The notes: generated by a model from the letters alone, not told the origin. Positions 22,893 through 39,800 are shown, numbered from the stretch's first letter. The stretch: DNA of 64,000 nt from Ascaris suum (GCA_013433145.1 CM024174.1:1847083-1911082); one strand, 5' to 3'. Made by a program: numbers and translations.

Positions 22893-24329
22893 TGGAGCGT
22901 ATTTGCTTGCAGATACATTGTTAGTTTCTGTGTTCCCCATGGATTCCAGCAGCATCTCGTGCGCCATCGTTGGAGCAGCATGCTATGATCGTCAGTATCG
23001 CACAAGGACACTGTGAGTAGTGCCGATGCCCTGTTGCGCAAGCCTTCGTCCTCCTTTCCCGTTTTTTTTTTTTGTTTTAAGCGTTAACTAAGAACTTAAC
23101 GCCTTTTACTGTGAGCCATCCACATAGTACCTAGTAAAGCCTCAAAAGAAATCCCAACCACCTTTACAGATATCTCCACTAAACAAACGTTCGCCACAAA
23201 TTACCGTTAAGTTACTACAAAACAACCCACCCTACACCTTTCTCACCTTTCATTATACCGTACTATCAGCAACGTTACTTATTAATACTCGACAGAGGCT
23301 TGTAGTAAGCCTGAGATATCGAATACACACAAACGGCATTCATATCGTAAATATATACTCAAGTGAATGCATGTGATGCATCGGAACAAACGAAGGCACA
23401 GGGAAGGAGGTGAGGAGGGGTGTGGAGGGGCAGGAGGCGAAAGATAACGAAACGGTACTTCCAAATAATAGCGTAATCATCCCTATAACACATATTCAAA
23501 TAGTGCTATTGCCTGTTGTCGAGGTACAACACCGATAGAAAAACTCTCATTGATGAAGCAAGAAGTATATTTATGAAAGAAGGCACATATCTCATATCTC
23601 TTAAAGTGTTGAAATTGCAACAATTATTTTCTATTCTCTAAAATTGAATAAATAATAATATATATAAAAATATTCGATATGCAACGTTTGTAACTCAAAA
23701 AAGTTTTTTTTTCGGAGTTATTTTGATAGAAATTTATTTCATCGATTATTTAAACATAATAAATTTTATGAGAAAGTTTCACAAAATGAATAAAATCACA
23801 TAAATATAATAAAATACTTCTAAAATCTTTACTAACAAAGTAGATAAATAGTGAACTTTATCGTCATATCGGCACGGAATCTTTTTCACTAATCTTCAAA
23901 TCCTTAAACATCAACAAATTCTACACCACAATTGAATCATCATTAATACCAATTCACTTATTACAATATCATCAGAAAATCCCAAATATTATACCAACAC
24001 ATGCATGAAGAAAATTTAAATATAAACCCTATCTATTCTACCATCAAAAACAAAGTGGAAAAAAATTACGATTTATCGGAAGGGCAACATGAGATTTGTC
24101 CACAACATTCAAATTCCACTCTAACTATTTCAATTGAAAAAAAATTATGGATTCTATGTGACATTTGAATATTCATCGTCACTATTATAGTCGAAATTTA
24201 AATATGCCCACTTTTGTTCATTGGTGAAAACTTCTGAAAGTTGTAATTTAATCATAACTAATACAATTGTTTCAACGAAAAAAAAACACAAATATAGATT
24301 GCAAAAATCATTGCAATAAATTGAACGTA

Positions 24330-25969
24330 TCACGGCTGATTGGTCTTGAAGTTGCCTCTACAAAGTGGACATGTCGACTGCTTACTCGTTTCGAACCATT
24401 TACGCTAAAAAAAAAAAAAAATTAAATAAAATAAAACCAATATTAGCAAATAATATTGCATAAACGTGCAAATAATAATCATTAATGATATTGCAACAAT
24501 GTCCATGTGAATCAGATAACCTAAATAACTTCAACGATTTCGCTCATTGCGTTTTTACTTTCATTAAAAATATAAAATAAAAATCCCTATATTTATGAAC
24601 TCGAAAAGTGAATTTAATTAAAATTGTAATTCAAATACTTCATAAATTATCATTGTTAATAAGAAGAAAGAAGATCTTCAATCAGATATTGCAATCTTTT
24701 GACGCAGAATAAACCGAACAAATTTTCCAACGTCCACTAAAAAATCTCGGCAAAAGCAAGAAATTTGATCAATAAAAAAAACTTAAATTTGATACTCCAC
24801 ATTAAAAACACTCTTATGAAATCAAGCTTCACTCTCAATATGAATTGAAGCGAATGGAATAAATGGGAATAAAACTTCCCCTTCAAAATTCTATAATTCA
24901 GATTTTATTTATAAAATAATAAACGGTCTCATTCCCTACCCCTTTCCTTCTTTTCCATCACAACAAATATATATTTAATAATACCACAATTAATTAAAAC
25001 GTAAAAATAATTCAACAAAACATACAAGGCAATCGATATGGAATCGATTTTTACATTGTTTGCACCTAAAACGTGGTAATTCGAGTGTCTTCGAATGCAC
25101 AGTCATCATGCAAATGGTACAGTCCTCTGCACCATCCAAATGACGTGCAATATTCTTTGCCCACATTAGAATCCCATCAATTATGGACCCATTCTGCAAA
25201 AAAAAGGTCTATGACTGTAATAAACTAGCGATGACGAAGAACGATTGACATGGAAAATATAGATTTTAGAAGGGGGAGGAATACGGAAAGATTGGTGGAA
25301 ATTTTCTCTATATTTATTTTAACGCCACTAGGTGGAAAAAACATACAAAACTACGCGAGCATGAATAGTACAAAAGAGCAAAACGTTCGCAAAGCAACAA
25401 TTTAATTAATATGCAGAGCAGCAATTGCGTGTCGATTGTAACTATATAAGCAGACTGAACTAAGTAAAATGCTTGGTTACGTTAACTTAAGATAACGTTA
25501 ACACAAAATGACAGCAACGAGCGAAACAAATGGTAGTTATTCAACTGAAGGACACTTAAACGATTATCAACAGCTTCTTATAAATTATCAATTCTAATAC
25601 CTTATCGACCATCAACTCTATTTCCTCATCAATTATTAATTCTAGTTCCTTATCAATTACCTAGCTAACTCTTTATGAAATATCAAGCCTAGTTCGGTAA
25701 CAGTCACCAATTCCAGTTCCTTATCAATCCCTAAAGAAAGAGAAGTACAAAAAAAATCACACAGAAACCATATAGACCTGATGAGTGAGGAAAAGGGTCA
25801 ATTGCAAGAGCCATTTTCTCCTCACATCCTTATTCACGATCGCCTTCTCATTCTCGATACTCGGTACACTTAATGGATAATCGGTTGGAAGTTCGATCAC
25901 TAGGACCATTTTCGCATCTTCCATATCATATTCGGCGATGATTTCTCTCACTGCACCAAGAACACGCAC
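24330..25969 (-). CDS. LTN1: Listerin (LTN1) E3 ubiquitin ligase, last three exons (5' part not seen)
   Basis: Listerin is the RING E3 ligase of ribosome-associated quality control. It sits on stalled 60S subunits and ubiquitinates the trapped nascent chain. Exons 25778-25969, 25026-25193 and 24330-24404 join in phase 0 and give 144 C-terminal residues plus a stop. The first exon is the end of the RWD-like domain (VLVIELPTDYPL, then RRKWLLQLTLFLTHQ). The second begins NGSIIDGILMW, conserved in listerin, and carries the first half of the RING (CTIC, CKQC, then FHIDC). The third completes it (RKWFETSKQSTCPLCRGNF). All eight metal ligands are present in C4HC3 order, as in animal listerin. The protein is normally over 1,500 residues, so most of the gene must lie beyond 25970. 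Everything upstream to the window end is satellite, so the next exon is more than 38 kb away or the gene is broken. Confidence 0.95.
25194..25777 (-). other. LTN1: Intron of the listerin gene
   Basis: This 584-bp intron separates the RWD end from the RING. Donor CAG|gtctat and acceptor TTTTTTTGCAG are both clear. The segment 25560-25740 repeats loosely TTATCAATT-like phrases on the plus strand, reminiscent of the satellite alphabet but not in register. Confidence 0.8.
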
Positions 25970-25974
25970 CTTAA

Positions 25975-26450
25975 CAACAAACTTACTAATATTAATACTA
26001 TTTAATAAAGACAATAATAACAATAATTGATAATTGATAGTAATTACAAATTAACAGTGAGTGGTAATTAATAATAATTAAAAATTAGCAATAAATAATA
26101 ATTTATAATAACTCACTACTAATAATAATTGAAAAAATTAATAATTGATAACTAATAAAAATTAATAGTCAATAATCATAAATAATAATAAATGGTGAAT
26201 AATAATTAATGATTAATAATAACAGATAATTAACAATAATTGATAATTAATAATAATTAATAATCAATGACAACTGAGAATAAATGGTAATTAATACTAA
26301 CTGATAATAGTTCATAATCAATAATGATTAATAATAATTGATAATTAATAACAAATAACAAATAATAATAAGTATTAATTAATAATAATTGATAATTAAT
26401 AGTAAATGATAATTAACAACAACTGATTACTAATGATAATTAATAAGAAA
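25975..26450. repeat. Diverged shoulder of the satellite array
   Basis: The sequence uses the same words as the satellite (AATAATTGATAATTAATAAT and variants) but with many substitutions and no stable 10-bp register. Order increases toward 26450. A degraded edge beside a clean array is expected when satellite ends escape homogenisation. The shoulder runs to within a few bases of the 3' splice site at 25970. Confidence 0.85.
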
Positions 26451-29400
26451 GGATAGTTGATAATTGATAATAATAATTGATAATAGTTGATAATAATTGA
26501 TAATAATTGATAATAATTGATAATAATTGATAATAATTGATAATAATTAATTGATAATAATTGATAATAATTGATAATAATTGATAATAATTGATAATAA
26601 TTGATAATAATTGATAATAATTGATAATAATTGATAATAATTGATAATAATTGATAATAATTGATAATAATTGATAATAATTGATAATAATTGATAATAA
26701 TTAATTGATAATAGTTGATACTAATTGATAATAATTGATAATAATTGATAATAATTGATAATAATTGATAATAATTAATTGATGATAGTTGATAATAATT
26801 GATAATAATTGATAATAATTGATAATAATTGATAATAATTGATAATAATTAATTGATGATAGTTGATAATAATTGATAATAATTGATAATAATTGATAAT
26901 AATTGATAATAATTGATAATAATTGATAATAATTGATAATAATTGATAATAATTGATGATTAATAACAATTGATAATATTGATAATAATTCATAATAATT
27001 AATTGATGATAGTTGATAATAATTGATAATAATTGATAATAATTGATAATAATTAATTGATGAAAGTTGATACTAATTGATAATAATTGATAATAATTGA
27101 TAATAATTGATAATAATTAATTGATGATAGTTGATACTAATTGATACTAATTGATAATAATTGATAATAATTGATAATAATTGATAATAATTGATAATAA
27201 TTAATTGATGATAGTTGATAATAATTGATACTAATTGATAATAATTGATAATAATTGATACTAATTGATAATAATTGATAATAATTGATAATAATTGATA
27301 ATAATTCATAATAATTGATAATAATTGATAATAATAATTGATGAAGTTGATAATAATTGATAATAATTGATAATAATTGATAATAAATGATAATAATTAA
27401 TTGATGATAGTTGATAATAATTGATACTAATTGATACTAATTGATAATAATTGATAATAATTGATAATAATTGATAATAATTGATATAATTGATAATAAT
27501 TAATTGATGATAGTTGATACTAAATGATAATAATTGATAATAATTGATAATAATTGATAATAATTGATAATAATTGATAATAATTGATAATAATTGATAA
27601 TAATTGATAATAATGATAATAATTAATTGATGATAATTGATAATAATTGATAATAATTGATAATAATTGATAATAATTGATAATAATTAATTGATGATAG
27701 TTGATACTAATTGATAATAATTGATAATAATTGATAATAATTGATAATAATAATTGATGATAATTGATACTAATTGATAATAATTGATAATAATTGATAA
27801 TAATTGATAATAATTAAATGATGATAATTGATACTAATTGATAATAATTGATAATAATTGATAATAATTGATAATAATTAATTGATGATAATTGATACTA
27901 ATTGATACTAATTGATAATAATTGATAATAATTGATAATAATTGATAATAATTGATAATAATTAATTGATGAATAGTTGATACTAATTGATAATAATTGA
28001 TAATAATTGATAATAATTGATACTAATTGATAATAATTTGATAATAATTGATAATAATTGATAATAATTGATAATTGATAATAATTGATAATAATTGATA
28101 ATAATTGATAATAATTAATTGATGATAATTGATAATAATTATAATAATTGATAATAATTGATAATAATTGATAATAATTAATTGATAATAGTTGATACTA
28201 ATTGATAATAATTGATAATAATTGATAATAATTGATAATAATTGATAATAATTATTGATAATAATTGAATAATTGATAATAATTGATAATAATTGATAAT
28301 AATTGATAATAATTGATAATAATTGATAATAATAATTGATGATAATTGATAATAATTGATAATAATTGATAATAATTGATAATAATTGATACTAATTGAT
28401 AATAATTGATAATAATTGATAATAATTGATAATAATTGATAATAATTGATAATAATTGATAATAATTGATAATAATTGATAATAATTAATTAATTGATAG
28501 TCGATACTAATTGATAATAATTGATAATAATTGATAATAATTGATAATAATTAATTGATGATATTGATAATAATTGATACTAATTGATAATAATTGATAA
28601 TAATTGATAATAATTGATAATAATTGATAATAATTGATAAATAATTGATTAATTAATTGATAATAGTTGATACTAATTGATAATAATTGATAATAATTGA
28701 TAATAATTGATAATAATAAAATGATAATAATTGATAATAATTGATAATAATTGATAATAATTGATAATAATTGATAATAATTGATATTAATTAATTGATA
28801 ATAATTGATAATAATTGATAATAATTGATAATAATTGATAATAATTAATTAGAAATTGATACTAATTGATAATAATTGATAATAATTGATAATAATTAAA
28901 TTGATAATAATTGATAATAATTGATAATAATTGATAATAATTGATAATAATTGATAATAATTAATTGATGATATTGATACTAATTGATAATAATTGATAA
29001 TAATTGATAATAATTGATAATAATTAATTGATAATATTGATAATAATTGATAATAATTGATAATAATTGATAATAATTTAATAATAATAATTGATGATAG
29101 TTGATAATAATTGATAATAATTGATAATAATTGATAATAATTGATAATAATTGATAATAATTAATTGATGATAGTTGATACTAATTGATAATAATTGATA
29201 ATAATTGATAATAATTGATAATAATTGATAATAATTGATAATAATTGATAATAAATGATAATAATTGATAATAAATAATTGATGATAGTTGATACTAATT
29301 GATAATAATTGATAATAATGTAATTGATAATAATTGATACTAATTGATACTAATTGATACTAATTGATAATAATTGATAATAATTGATAATAATTGATAA

Positions 29401-32243
29401 TAATTGATAATAATTGATAATAATTAATTGATGATAGTTGATATAATTGATAATAATTGATAATAATTGATAATAATTGATAATAATTGATAATAATTGA
29501 TAATAATTGATAATAATTGATAATAATTGATAATAATTGATAATAATTAATTGATGATAGTTGATACTAATTGATACTAATTGATAATAATTGATAATAA
29601 TTGATAATAATTAATTGATGATAATTGATACTAATTGATACTAATTGATAATAATTGATAATAATTGATAATAATTGATAATAATTAATTGATGATAGTT
29701 GATACTAATTGATAATAATTGATAATAATTGATAATAATTGATAATAATTGATAATAATTAATTGATGATAGTTGATACTAATTGATACTAATTGATACT
29801 AATTGATAATAATTGATAATAATTGATAATAATTGATAATAATTGATATTAATAATTAATTGAAGATAATTGATACTAATTGATACAAATTGATAATAAT
29901 TGATAATAATTGATAATAATTATAATAATTAATTGATGATATTGATACTAATTGATACTAATTGATAAAATTGATAATAATTGATAATAATTAATTGATG
30001 AAAGTTGATACTAATTGATAATAATATAATAATTGATAATAATTGATAATAATTGATAATAATTGATAATAATTGATATAATTGATAAATTGATAATAAT
30101 TAATTGATGATAGTTGATACTAATTGATACTAATTGATAATAATTGATAATAATTGATAATAATTGATAATAATTGATAATAATTGATATTGAATGATAA
30201 TAATGATAATAATTGATAATAATTAATTGATGATAGTTGATACTAATTGATAATAATTGATAATAATTGATAATAATTGATAATAATTAATTGATGATAG
30301 TTGATACTAATTGATACTAATTGATAATAATTGATAATAATTGATAATAATTGATAATAATTAATTGATGATAGTTGATACTAATTGATAATAATTGATA
30401 ATAATTGATAATAATTGATATATATTAATTGATGATAGTTTAACTAATTGATTAATAATTGATAATAATTGATAATAATGATAATAATTAATTGATGATA
30501 GTTGAAACTAAAATTGATAATAATTGATAATAATTGATAATAATTGATAATAATTAATTGATGATAGTTGATACTAATTGATACTAATTGATAATAATTG
30601 ATAATAATTGATAATAATTGATGATAATTGATAATAATTAATTGATTAATTGATAATAATTGATAATAATTGATAATAATTGATATAATTGATAAATAAT
30701 TGATAATAATTGATACTAATTTATAATAATTGATAATAATTGATAATAATAATATGATGATAAGTTGAATACTAATTGATAATAATTGATAATAATTGAT
30801 AATAATTGATAATAATTAATTGATGATAGTTGATACTAATTGATACTAATTGATACTAATTGAAAATAATTGATAATAATTGATAATAATTGATAATAAT
30901 TGATATAATTGATAATATTAATTGATTGATGTTGATACTAATTGATACTAATTGATAATAATTGATAATAATTGATAATAATTGATAATAATTGATAATA
31001 ATTGATAATAATTGATATAATTGATAATAATTGATAATAATAATTGATGATAGTTGAACTAATTGGATACTAATTGATAATAATTGATAATAATTGATAA
31101 TAATTAATGATGATGAGTTGATACTAATTGATACTAATTGATAATAATTGATAATAATTGATAATAATTGATAATAATTAATTGATGATAGTTGATACTA
31201 ATTGATACTAATTGATAATAATTGATAATAATTGATAATAATTGATAATAATTGATAATAATTAATAATGAAAGTTGATACTAATTGATAAAATTGATAA
31301 TAATTGATAATAATTGATAATAATTGATAATAATTGATAATAATTGATAATTGATTAATTGATGAATTTGATACTAATTGATACTAATTGATACTAATTG
31401 ATAATAATTGATAATAATTGATAATAATTAATTGATGATATTGATACTAATTGATACGAATTGATACTAATTGATAATAATTGATAATAATTGATAATAA
31501 TTGATAATAATTGATAATAATTAATTGATATAGTTGATACTAATTGATACTAATTGATTAATAATTAATTGATAATAATTGATACTAATTGATAATAATT
31601 GATAATAATTGATAATAATTGATAATAATTGATAATAATTGAATAATTAATTGATGATAGTTGATACTAATTGATACTAATTGATAATAATTGATAATAA
31701 TTGATAATAATTAATGAAGAAAGTTGATACTAATTGATACTAATTGATAATAATTGATAATAATTGATAATAATTGATAAATAATAATTGATGATAGTTG
31801 ATACTAATTGATAATAATGATATAATTGATAATAATAAATAATAATTAATTGATTAGATGATACTAATTGATACTAATTGATAATAATTGATAATAATTG
31901 ATAATAATTAATTGATGATAGTTGATACTAATTGATAATAATTGATAATAATTGATAATAATTGATAATATAATTGATGATAGTTGATACTAATTGATAC
32001 TAATTTGATAATAATTGATAATAATTGATAATAATTGAAAATAATAATGTTGATAGTTGATGATACTAATTGATAATAATTGGATAATAAATGATAATAA
32101 TTGATAATAATTGATAATAATTGATAATATTTATAATAATTGATAATAATAGAATTAATTGATAATAATTGATAATAATAAATTGATGAAATTGATAATA
32201 ATTGATAATAATTGATAATAATTGATAATAATTGATAATAATT

Positions 32244-32253
32244 NNNNNNNNNN
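32244..32253. other. Assembly gap (10 N)
   Basis: Ten N bases interrupt the satellite. The round number suggests a placeholder of unknown true length, so the array size here is a minimum estimate. The sequence on both sides is rich in single-base indels. Confidence 0.97.
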
Positions 32254-35200
32254 AAATTAATTGATGATAGATGATACTAATTGATACTAATTGATAATAA
32301 TTGATAATAATTGATAATAATTAATTGATGATAGTTGATACTATATTTTGATAATAATTGATAATAATTGATAATAATTAATTGATGAAGTTGATACTAA
32401 TTTAAATTGATAATAATTGATAATAATTGATAATAATTGATAATAATTAATTGATGATAGTTGATACTAATTATATAATTGATAATAATTGATACTAATT
32501 GATAATAATTGATAAAATATTTGAAATAATTTCATAATTAATTCATAATAATTGATAATAATTGATAAAAATTGATAATAATTTAATTGATGATAGTTGA
32601 TACAAATTGATAATAATTGATAATAATGATAATATAATTATATTGATAATAATTAATTGATGATAGTTGATACTAATTGATACTAATTGATACTAATTGA
32701 TACTAATTGATAATAATTGATAATAATTGATAATAATTGATAATAATTAATTGATAATAGTTGATACTAATTGATACTAATTGATAATAATTGATAATAA
32801 TTGATAATAATTGATAATAATTCATAATAATTGATAAATAATTGAATAATAATAATTGATAATAATTAATTGATGATAGTCGATACTAATTGATAAATAA
32901 TTGATAATAATTGATAATAATTGATAATAATTAATTGATGATAGTTGATTACTAATTGATACTAATTGAATACTAAATGATATAAGTATGATAATATTGA
33001 TAATAATTGATAATAATTTGATAATAATTGATAATAATTTAATTGATGATAATTGATTACTAATTGATACTAATTGATAATAATTGATAATAATTGATAA
33101 TAATTCATACTAATTGATAATAATTGATAATAATTGATAATAACTGATAATAATTGATAATAATTGATAATAATTAATTGATGATAGTTGATACTAATTG
33201 ATACTAATTGATAATAATTGATAATAATTGATAATAATTAATTGATGATAGTTGATACTAATTGATACCAATTGATAATAATTGATAATAATTAATAATA
33301 ATTGATAATAATGATATAAATTAATTGATGATTAGAATGATACAAATTGATACTAAATGATAATAATTGAAATAATAATGTTCTATAATTGATAATAATT
33401 GATAATAATTGATAATAATTGATAATAATTGATGATTGATAACAATTGATAATTATTGATAATAATTGATAATAATTAATTGATGATAGTTGATACTAAT
33501 TGATAAAAATTGATAATAATTGATAATAATTGATAATAATAAAATGATGATAGTTGATATAATATTGATAATAATTGATAATAATTGATAATAATTGATA
33601 ATAATTAATTGATGATAGTTGATACTAATTGATTACTAATTGATAATAATTGATAATAATTGATAATAATTGATAATAATTGATAATAATTAATTGATGA
33701 TAGTTGATACTAATTGATACTAATTGATAATAATTGATAAATTGATACTAATTGATAATAATTGATAATATTTTGATAATAATTGATAATAATTGTATAA
33801 TAATTATTTTATAATAATTGATAATAATTGATAATAATTAATGATGATAGTCGATACTAATTGATAATAATTGATAATAATTGATAATAACTGATAATAA
33901 TTAATTGATGATAGTTGATACTAATTGATACTAATTGATATACTAATTGATACTAGTTGATAATAATTGATAATATATTGATAATAATTGATAATAATAA
34001 TTAATGATGTAATTAGTTGTACTAATTGAAACTAATTGATAATAATTGATAATAATTGTATAATAATTAATGATACTAATTGATAATAATTGATAATAAT
34101 TGATAATAACTGATAATAATTGATAATAATTGATAATAATTAATTGATGATATTTGATACTAATTGATACTAATTGATAATAATTGATAATAGTTGATTG
34201 ATAATAATTAATTGATGATAGTTGATACTAATTGATAATAATTGATAATAATTGATAATAAATTGATAATAATTGATAATAGTTCATAATAATTGATAAT
34301 AATTGATAATAATTTGATATAATTAATTGATTGATAGTTTGATACTAATTGATAATAATTGATAATAATTGATAATAATTGATAATAATAAATTGATGAT
34401 AGTATTGATACTAATTGATACTAATTGATAATAATTGATAATAATTGATAATAATTGATAATAATTGATAATAATTAATTGATGATAGTTGATACTAATT
34501 GATACTAATTGATACTAATTGATAATTATTGATAATAATTAATTGATGATAGTTGATACTAATTGATACTAATTGATAATAATTGATACTAATTGATATT
34601 AATTGATAATAATTGATAATAATTGATAATAATTGATAATAATTATTGATGATATTTGATACCAATTGATACTAATTGATACTAATTGATAATAATTGAT
34701 TAATAAATGATAATAATTGATAATAATTAATTGATGAATATTGATACTAATTGATACTAATTGATAATAATTTGATAATAATTGATACTAATTGATAATA
34801 ATTGATAATAACTGATAATAATTGATAATAATTGATAATAATTAATTGATGATAGTTGATACTAATTGATACTAATTGATAATAATTGATAATAATTGAT
34901 AATATATAAAAATGATACTAATTGACTAATTGATAATAATTGATAATAATTGATAAAATTGATAATAATTTGATGATAGTTGATACTAATAAATAATTGA
35001 TAAATTGATAATAATAAATATAATTAATTGATGATAGATGATACTAATTGATATAAATTGATAATAATGATAATAATTGATAATAATTAATTGATGATAG
35101 TTTGATACTAATTGATAATAATTGATAATAATTGATAATAAATTAATTGATGATGATATTTGATACTAATTGATAATAATTGATAATAATTGATAATAAT

Positions 35201-36840
35201 TGATAATAATTAATTGATGATAGTTGATACTAATTGATAATAATTGATAATAATTGATACTAATTGATAATAATTGATAATAATTGATAATAATTCATAA
35301 ATAATTCATAATAATTGATAATAATGATTTATAATTGATAATAATTAATTGATGATAGTTGATACTAATTGATAATAATTGATAATAATTGATAATAATT
35401 GATAATATTAATTAATTGATGATAGTTTGATACTAATTGAAATACTAATTGATACTAATTGATAAATATTGATAATAATTGATAATAATAATAATAATTG
35501 ATAATAATTGATAATAATTAATTGATGATAGTTGATACCTAATTGATACTAATTGATACTAATTGATAATAATTGATAATTAATTGATAATAATTGATAA
35601 TAATTAATTGATGATAGTTGATACTAATTGATACTAATTGATAATAATTGATAATATTGATAATAATTGATAATAATTAATTGATGATAGTTGATACTAA
35701 TTGATACTAATTGATACTAATTGATAATAATTGATAATAATTGATAATAATTGATAATAATTAATTGATGAATAGTTGATACTAAATGATACTAATTGAT
35801 ACTAATTGATAATAATTGATAATAATTGATAATAATTGATAATAATTGAATAATAAATAATTGATGATAGTTGATACTAATTGATACTAATTGATAATAA
35901 TTGATAATAATTAAACTAATTGATAATAATTGATAATAATTGATAATAATTGATAATAATTGATAATAATTGATAATAATTGATAATAATTAATTGATGA
36001 TAGTTGATACTAATTGATACTAATTGATAATAATTGATAATAATTGATAATAATTAATAATAATTGATAATAATTGATAATAATTAATTGATGATAATTG
36101 ATACTAATTGATAATAATTGATAATAATTGATAATAATTGATACTAATTGATAATAATTGATAATAATTGATAATAATTGATAATAATTGATAATTATAT
36201 AAATTGATAATAATTGATAATAATTGATAATAATTAATTGATGATAGTTGATACTAATTGATAATAATTGATAATAATTGATAATAATTGATAATAATTA
36301 ATTGATGATAGTTGATACTAATTGATAATAATTGATAATAATTGATAATAATTGATAATAAAATTGATAATTAATTGATGAATAATTGATACTAGAATAC
36401 TAATTGATACTAATTGATAATAATTGATAATAATTGATAATAATTGATAATAATTAATTGATGATAGTTGATACTAATTGATACTAATTGATAATAATTG
36501 TAAATAATAATTGATACTAATTGATAATAATTGATAATAATTGATAATAATTGATAATAATTGATAATAATATGATAATAATTGATAATAATTGATAATA
36601 ATTGATAATAATTAATTGATGATAGTTGATACTAATTGATACTAATTGATAATAATTGATAATAATTGATAATAATTGATAAATAATTAATTGATGATAG
36701 TTGATACTAATTGATAATAATTGATAATAATTGATACTAATTTATAATAATTGATAATAATTGATAATAATTGATAATAATTGATAATAATTGATAATAA
36801 TTAATTGATGATAGTTGATACTAATTGATAATAATTGATA

Positions 36841-39800
36841 ACAATTGATAATAATTGATAATAATTAATTGATGATAGTTGATACTAATTGATACTAATT
36901 GATACTAATTGATAATAATTGATAATAATTGATAATAATTAATAATAATTGATAATAATTGATAATAATTAATGATGATTAGTTGATACTAATTGATAAT
37001 AATTGATAATAATTGATAATAATTGATAATAATTGATGATTGATAACAATTGATAATTATTGATAATAATTGATTAATAATTAATTGATGATAGTTGATA
37101 CTAATTGATAATAATTGATAATAATTTTATAATAATTGATAATAATTAATTGATGATAGTTGATACTAATTGATAATAATTGATAATAATTGATAATAAT
37201 TGATAATAATTAATTGATGATAGTTGATACTAATTGATACTAATTGATAATAATTGATAATAATTGATAATAATTGATAATAATTAATTGATGATAGTTG
37301 ATACTAATTGATACTAATTGATAATAATTGATAATAATTGATACTAATTGATAATAATGATAATAATTGATAATAATTGATAATAATTGATAATAATTGA
37401 TAATAATTGATAATAATTGATAATAATTAATTGATGATAGTTGATACTAATTGATAATAATTGATAATAATTGATAATAATTAATTGATGATAGTTGATA
37501 CTAATTGATACTAATTGATAATAATTGATAATAATTGATAATAATTGATAATAATTGATAATAATTGATAATAATTGATAATAACTGATAATAATTGATA
37601 ATAATTGATAATAATTAATTGATGATAGTTGATACTAATTGATACTAATTGATAATAATTGATAATAATTGATAATAATTAATTGATGATAGTTGATAAT
37701 GATTGATAATAATTGAAAATAATTGATAATAATTGATAATAATTAATTGATGATAGTTGATACTAATTGATAATAATTGATAATAATTGATAATAATTGA
37801 TAATAATTAATTGATGATAGTTGATACTAATTGATACTAATTGATAATAATTGATAATAATTGATATAATTGATAATAATTGATAATAATTGATAATAAT
37901 TAATTGATGATAGTTGATACTAATTGATAATAATTGATAATAATTGATAATAATTGATACTAATTGATAATAATTGATAATAATTGATAATAATTGATAA
38001 TTATTGATGATAATATAATAAATTGATAAATTATTGATAATAATTTGATAATAATTAATTGATGATAGTTGATACTAATTGATAATATTGATAATAATTG
38101 ATAATAATTGATAATAATTAATTGATGATAGTTATATATATACTAATTGATAATAAGATTTGATAATAATTGATAATTAATTGATAATAATTGATAATAA
38201 TTAATTGATGATAGTTGATACTAATTGATAATAATTGATAATAATTGATAATATTGAAATAATATTTGATAATAAATTGATAATAATTGATAATAATTGA
38301 TAATAATTAATTGATGAATGTTGATACTAATTGATACTAATTGATAATAATTGATAATAATTGATACTAATTGAAATAATTGATAATAATTGATAATAAT
38401 TGATAATAATTGATAATAATCATAATAATTGATAATAATTGATAATAATTGATAATTAATATAATTGATGAAAGTCGATACTAATTGATAATAATTGATA
38501 TAATAAATGATAATAATGATAATAATTAATTGATGAATAGATATAGATACTAATTGATACTAATTGATACTAATTGATACTAATTGATAATAATTGATAA
38601 TAATTGATAATAATTGATAATAATTGATAATAATTGATAATAATTAATTGATGATAGTTGATACTAATTGATACTAATTGATAATAATTGATAATAATTG
38701 ATAATAATTGATACTAATTGATAATAATTGATAATAATTGATAATAACTGATAATAATTGATAATAATTGATAATAATTAATTGATGATAGTTGATACTA
38801 ATTATATCTAATTGATAATAATTGATAATAATTGATAATAATTAATTGATGATAGTTGATACTAATTGATAATAATTGAAATAATTGATAATAATTAATA
38901 ATAATTGATAATAATTGATAATAATTAATTGATGATAGTTGATACTAATTGATACTAATTGATAATAATTGATAATAATTGATACTAATTGATAATAATT
39001 GATAATAATTGATAATAATTGATAATAATTGATGATTGATAACAATTGATAATTATTGATAATAATTGATAATAATTAATTGATGATAGTTGATACTAAT
39101 TGATAATAATTGATAATAATTGATAATAATTGATAATAATTAATTGATGATAGTTGATAAAATTGATAATAATTATAATAATTGATAATAATTGATAATA
39201 ATTATTGAATGATAGTTGATACTAATTGATACTAATCGATAATAATTGATAATAATTGATACTAATTGATAATAATTGATAATAATTGATAATAATTGAT
39301 AATAATTGATGATGATAACAATTGATATTATAATTGATAATAATTGATAATAATTAAATATGATAGAATTGATACTAATTGATAATAATTGATAATAATT
39401 GATAATAATTGATAATAATTAATTGATGATAGTTGATACTAATTGATAATAATTGATAATAATTGATAATAATTGATAATAATTGATAATAATTAATTGA
39501 TGATAGTTGATACTAATTGATACTAATTGATACTAATTGATAATAATTGATAATAATTGATAATAATTGATAATAATTAATTGATGATAGTTGATACTAA
39601 TTAATACTAATTGATAATAATTGATAATAATTGATACTAATTGATAATAATATTGATAATAATTGATAATAATTGATAATAATTCATAATAATTGATAAT
39701 AATTGATAATAATTGATAATAATTAATTGATGATAGTTGATACTAATTGATACTAATTGATAATAATTGATAATAATTGATAATAATTGATAATAATTAA

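Larger units (their letters stand above)
22162..24329. other. Intergenic sequence between PTPS and listerin
   Basis: It contains an inverted repeat (22356-22443), a GC-richer island at about 22715-23060, and AT-rich DNA otherwise. On the plus strand the island has a TATAAAA at 22886-22892 and a short ATG frame (MDSSSISCAIVGAACYDR) near 22940. No gene is supported. The last part should hold the listerin 3' untranslated region. Confidence 0.45.
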
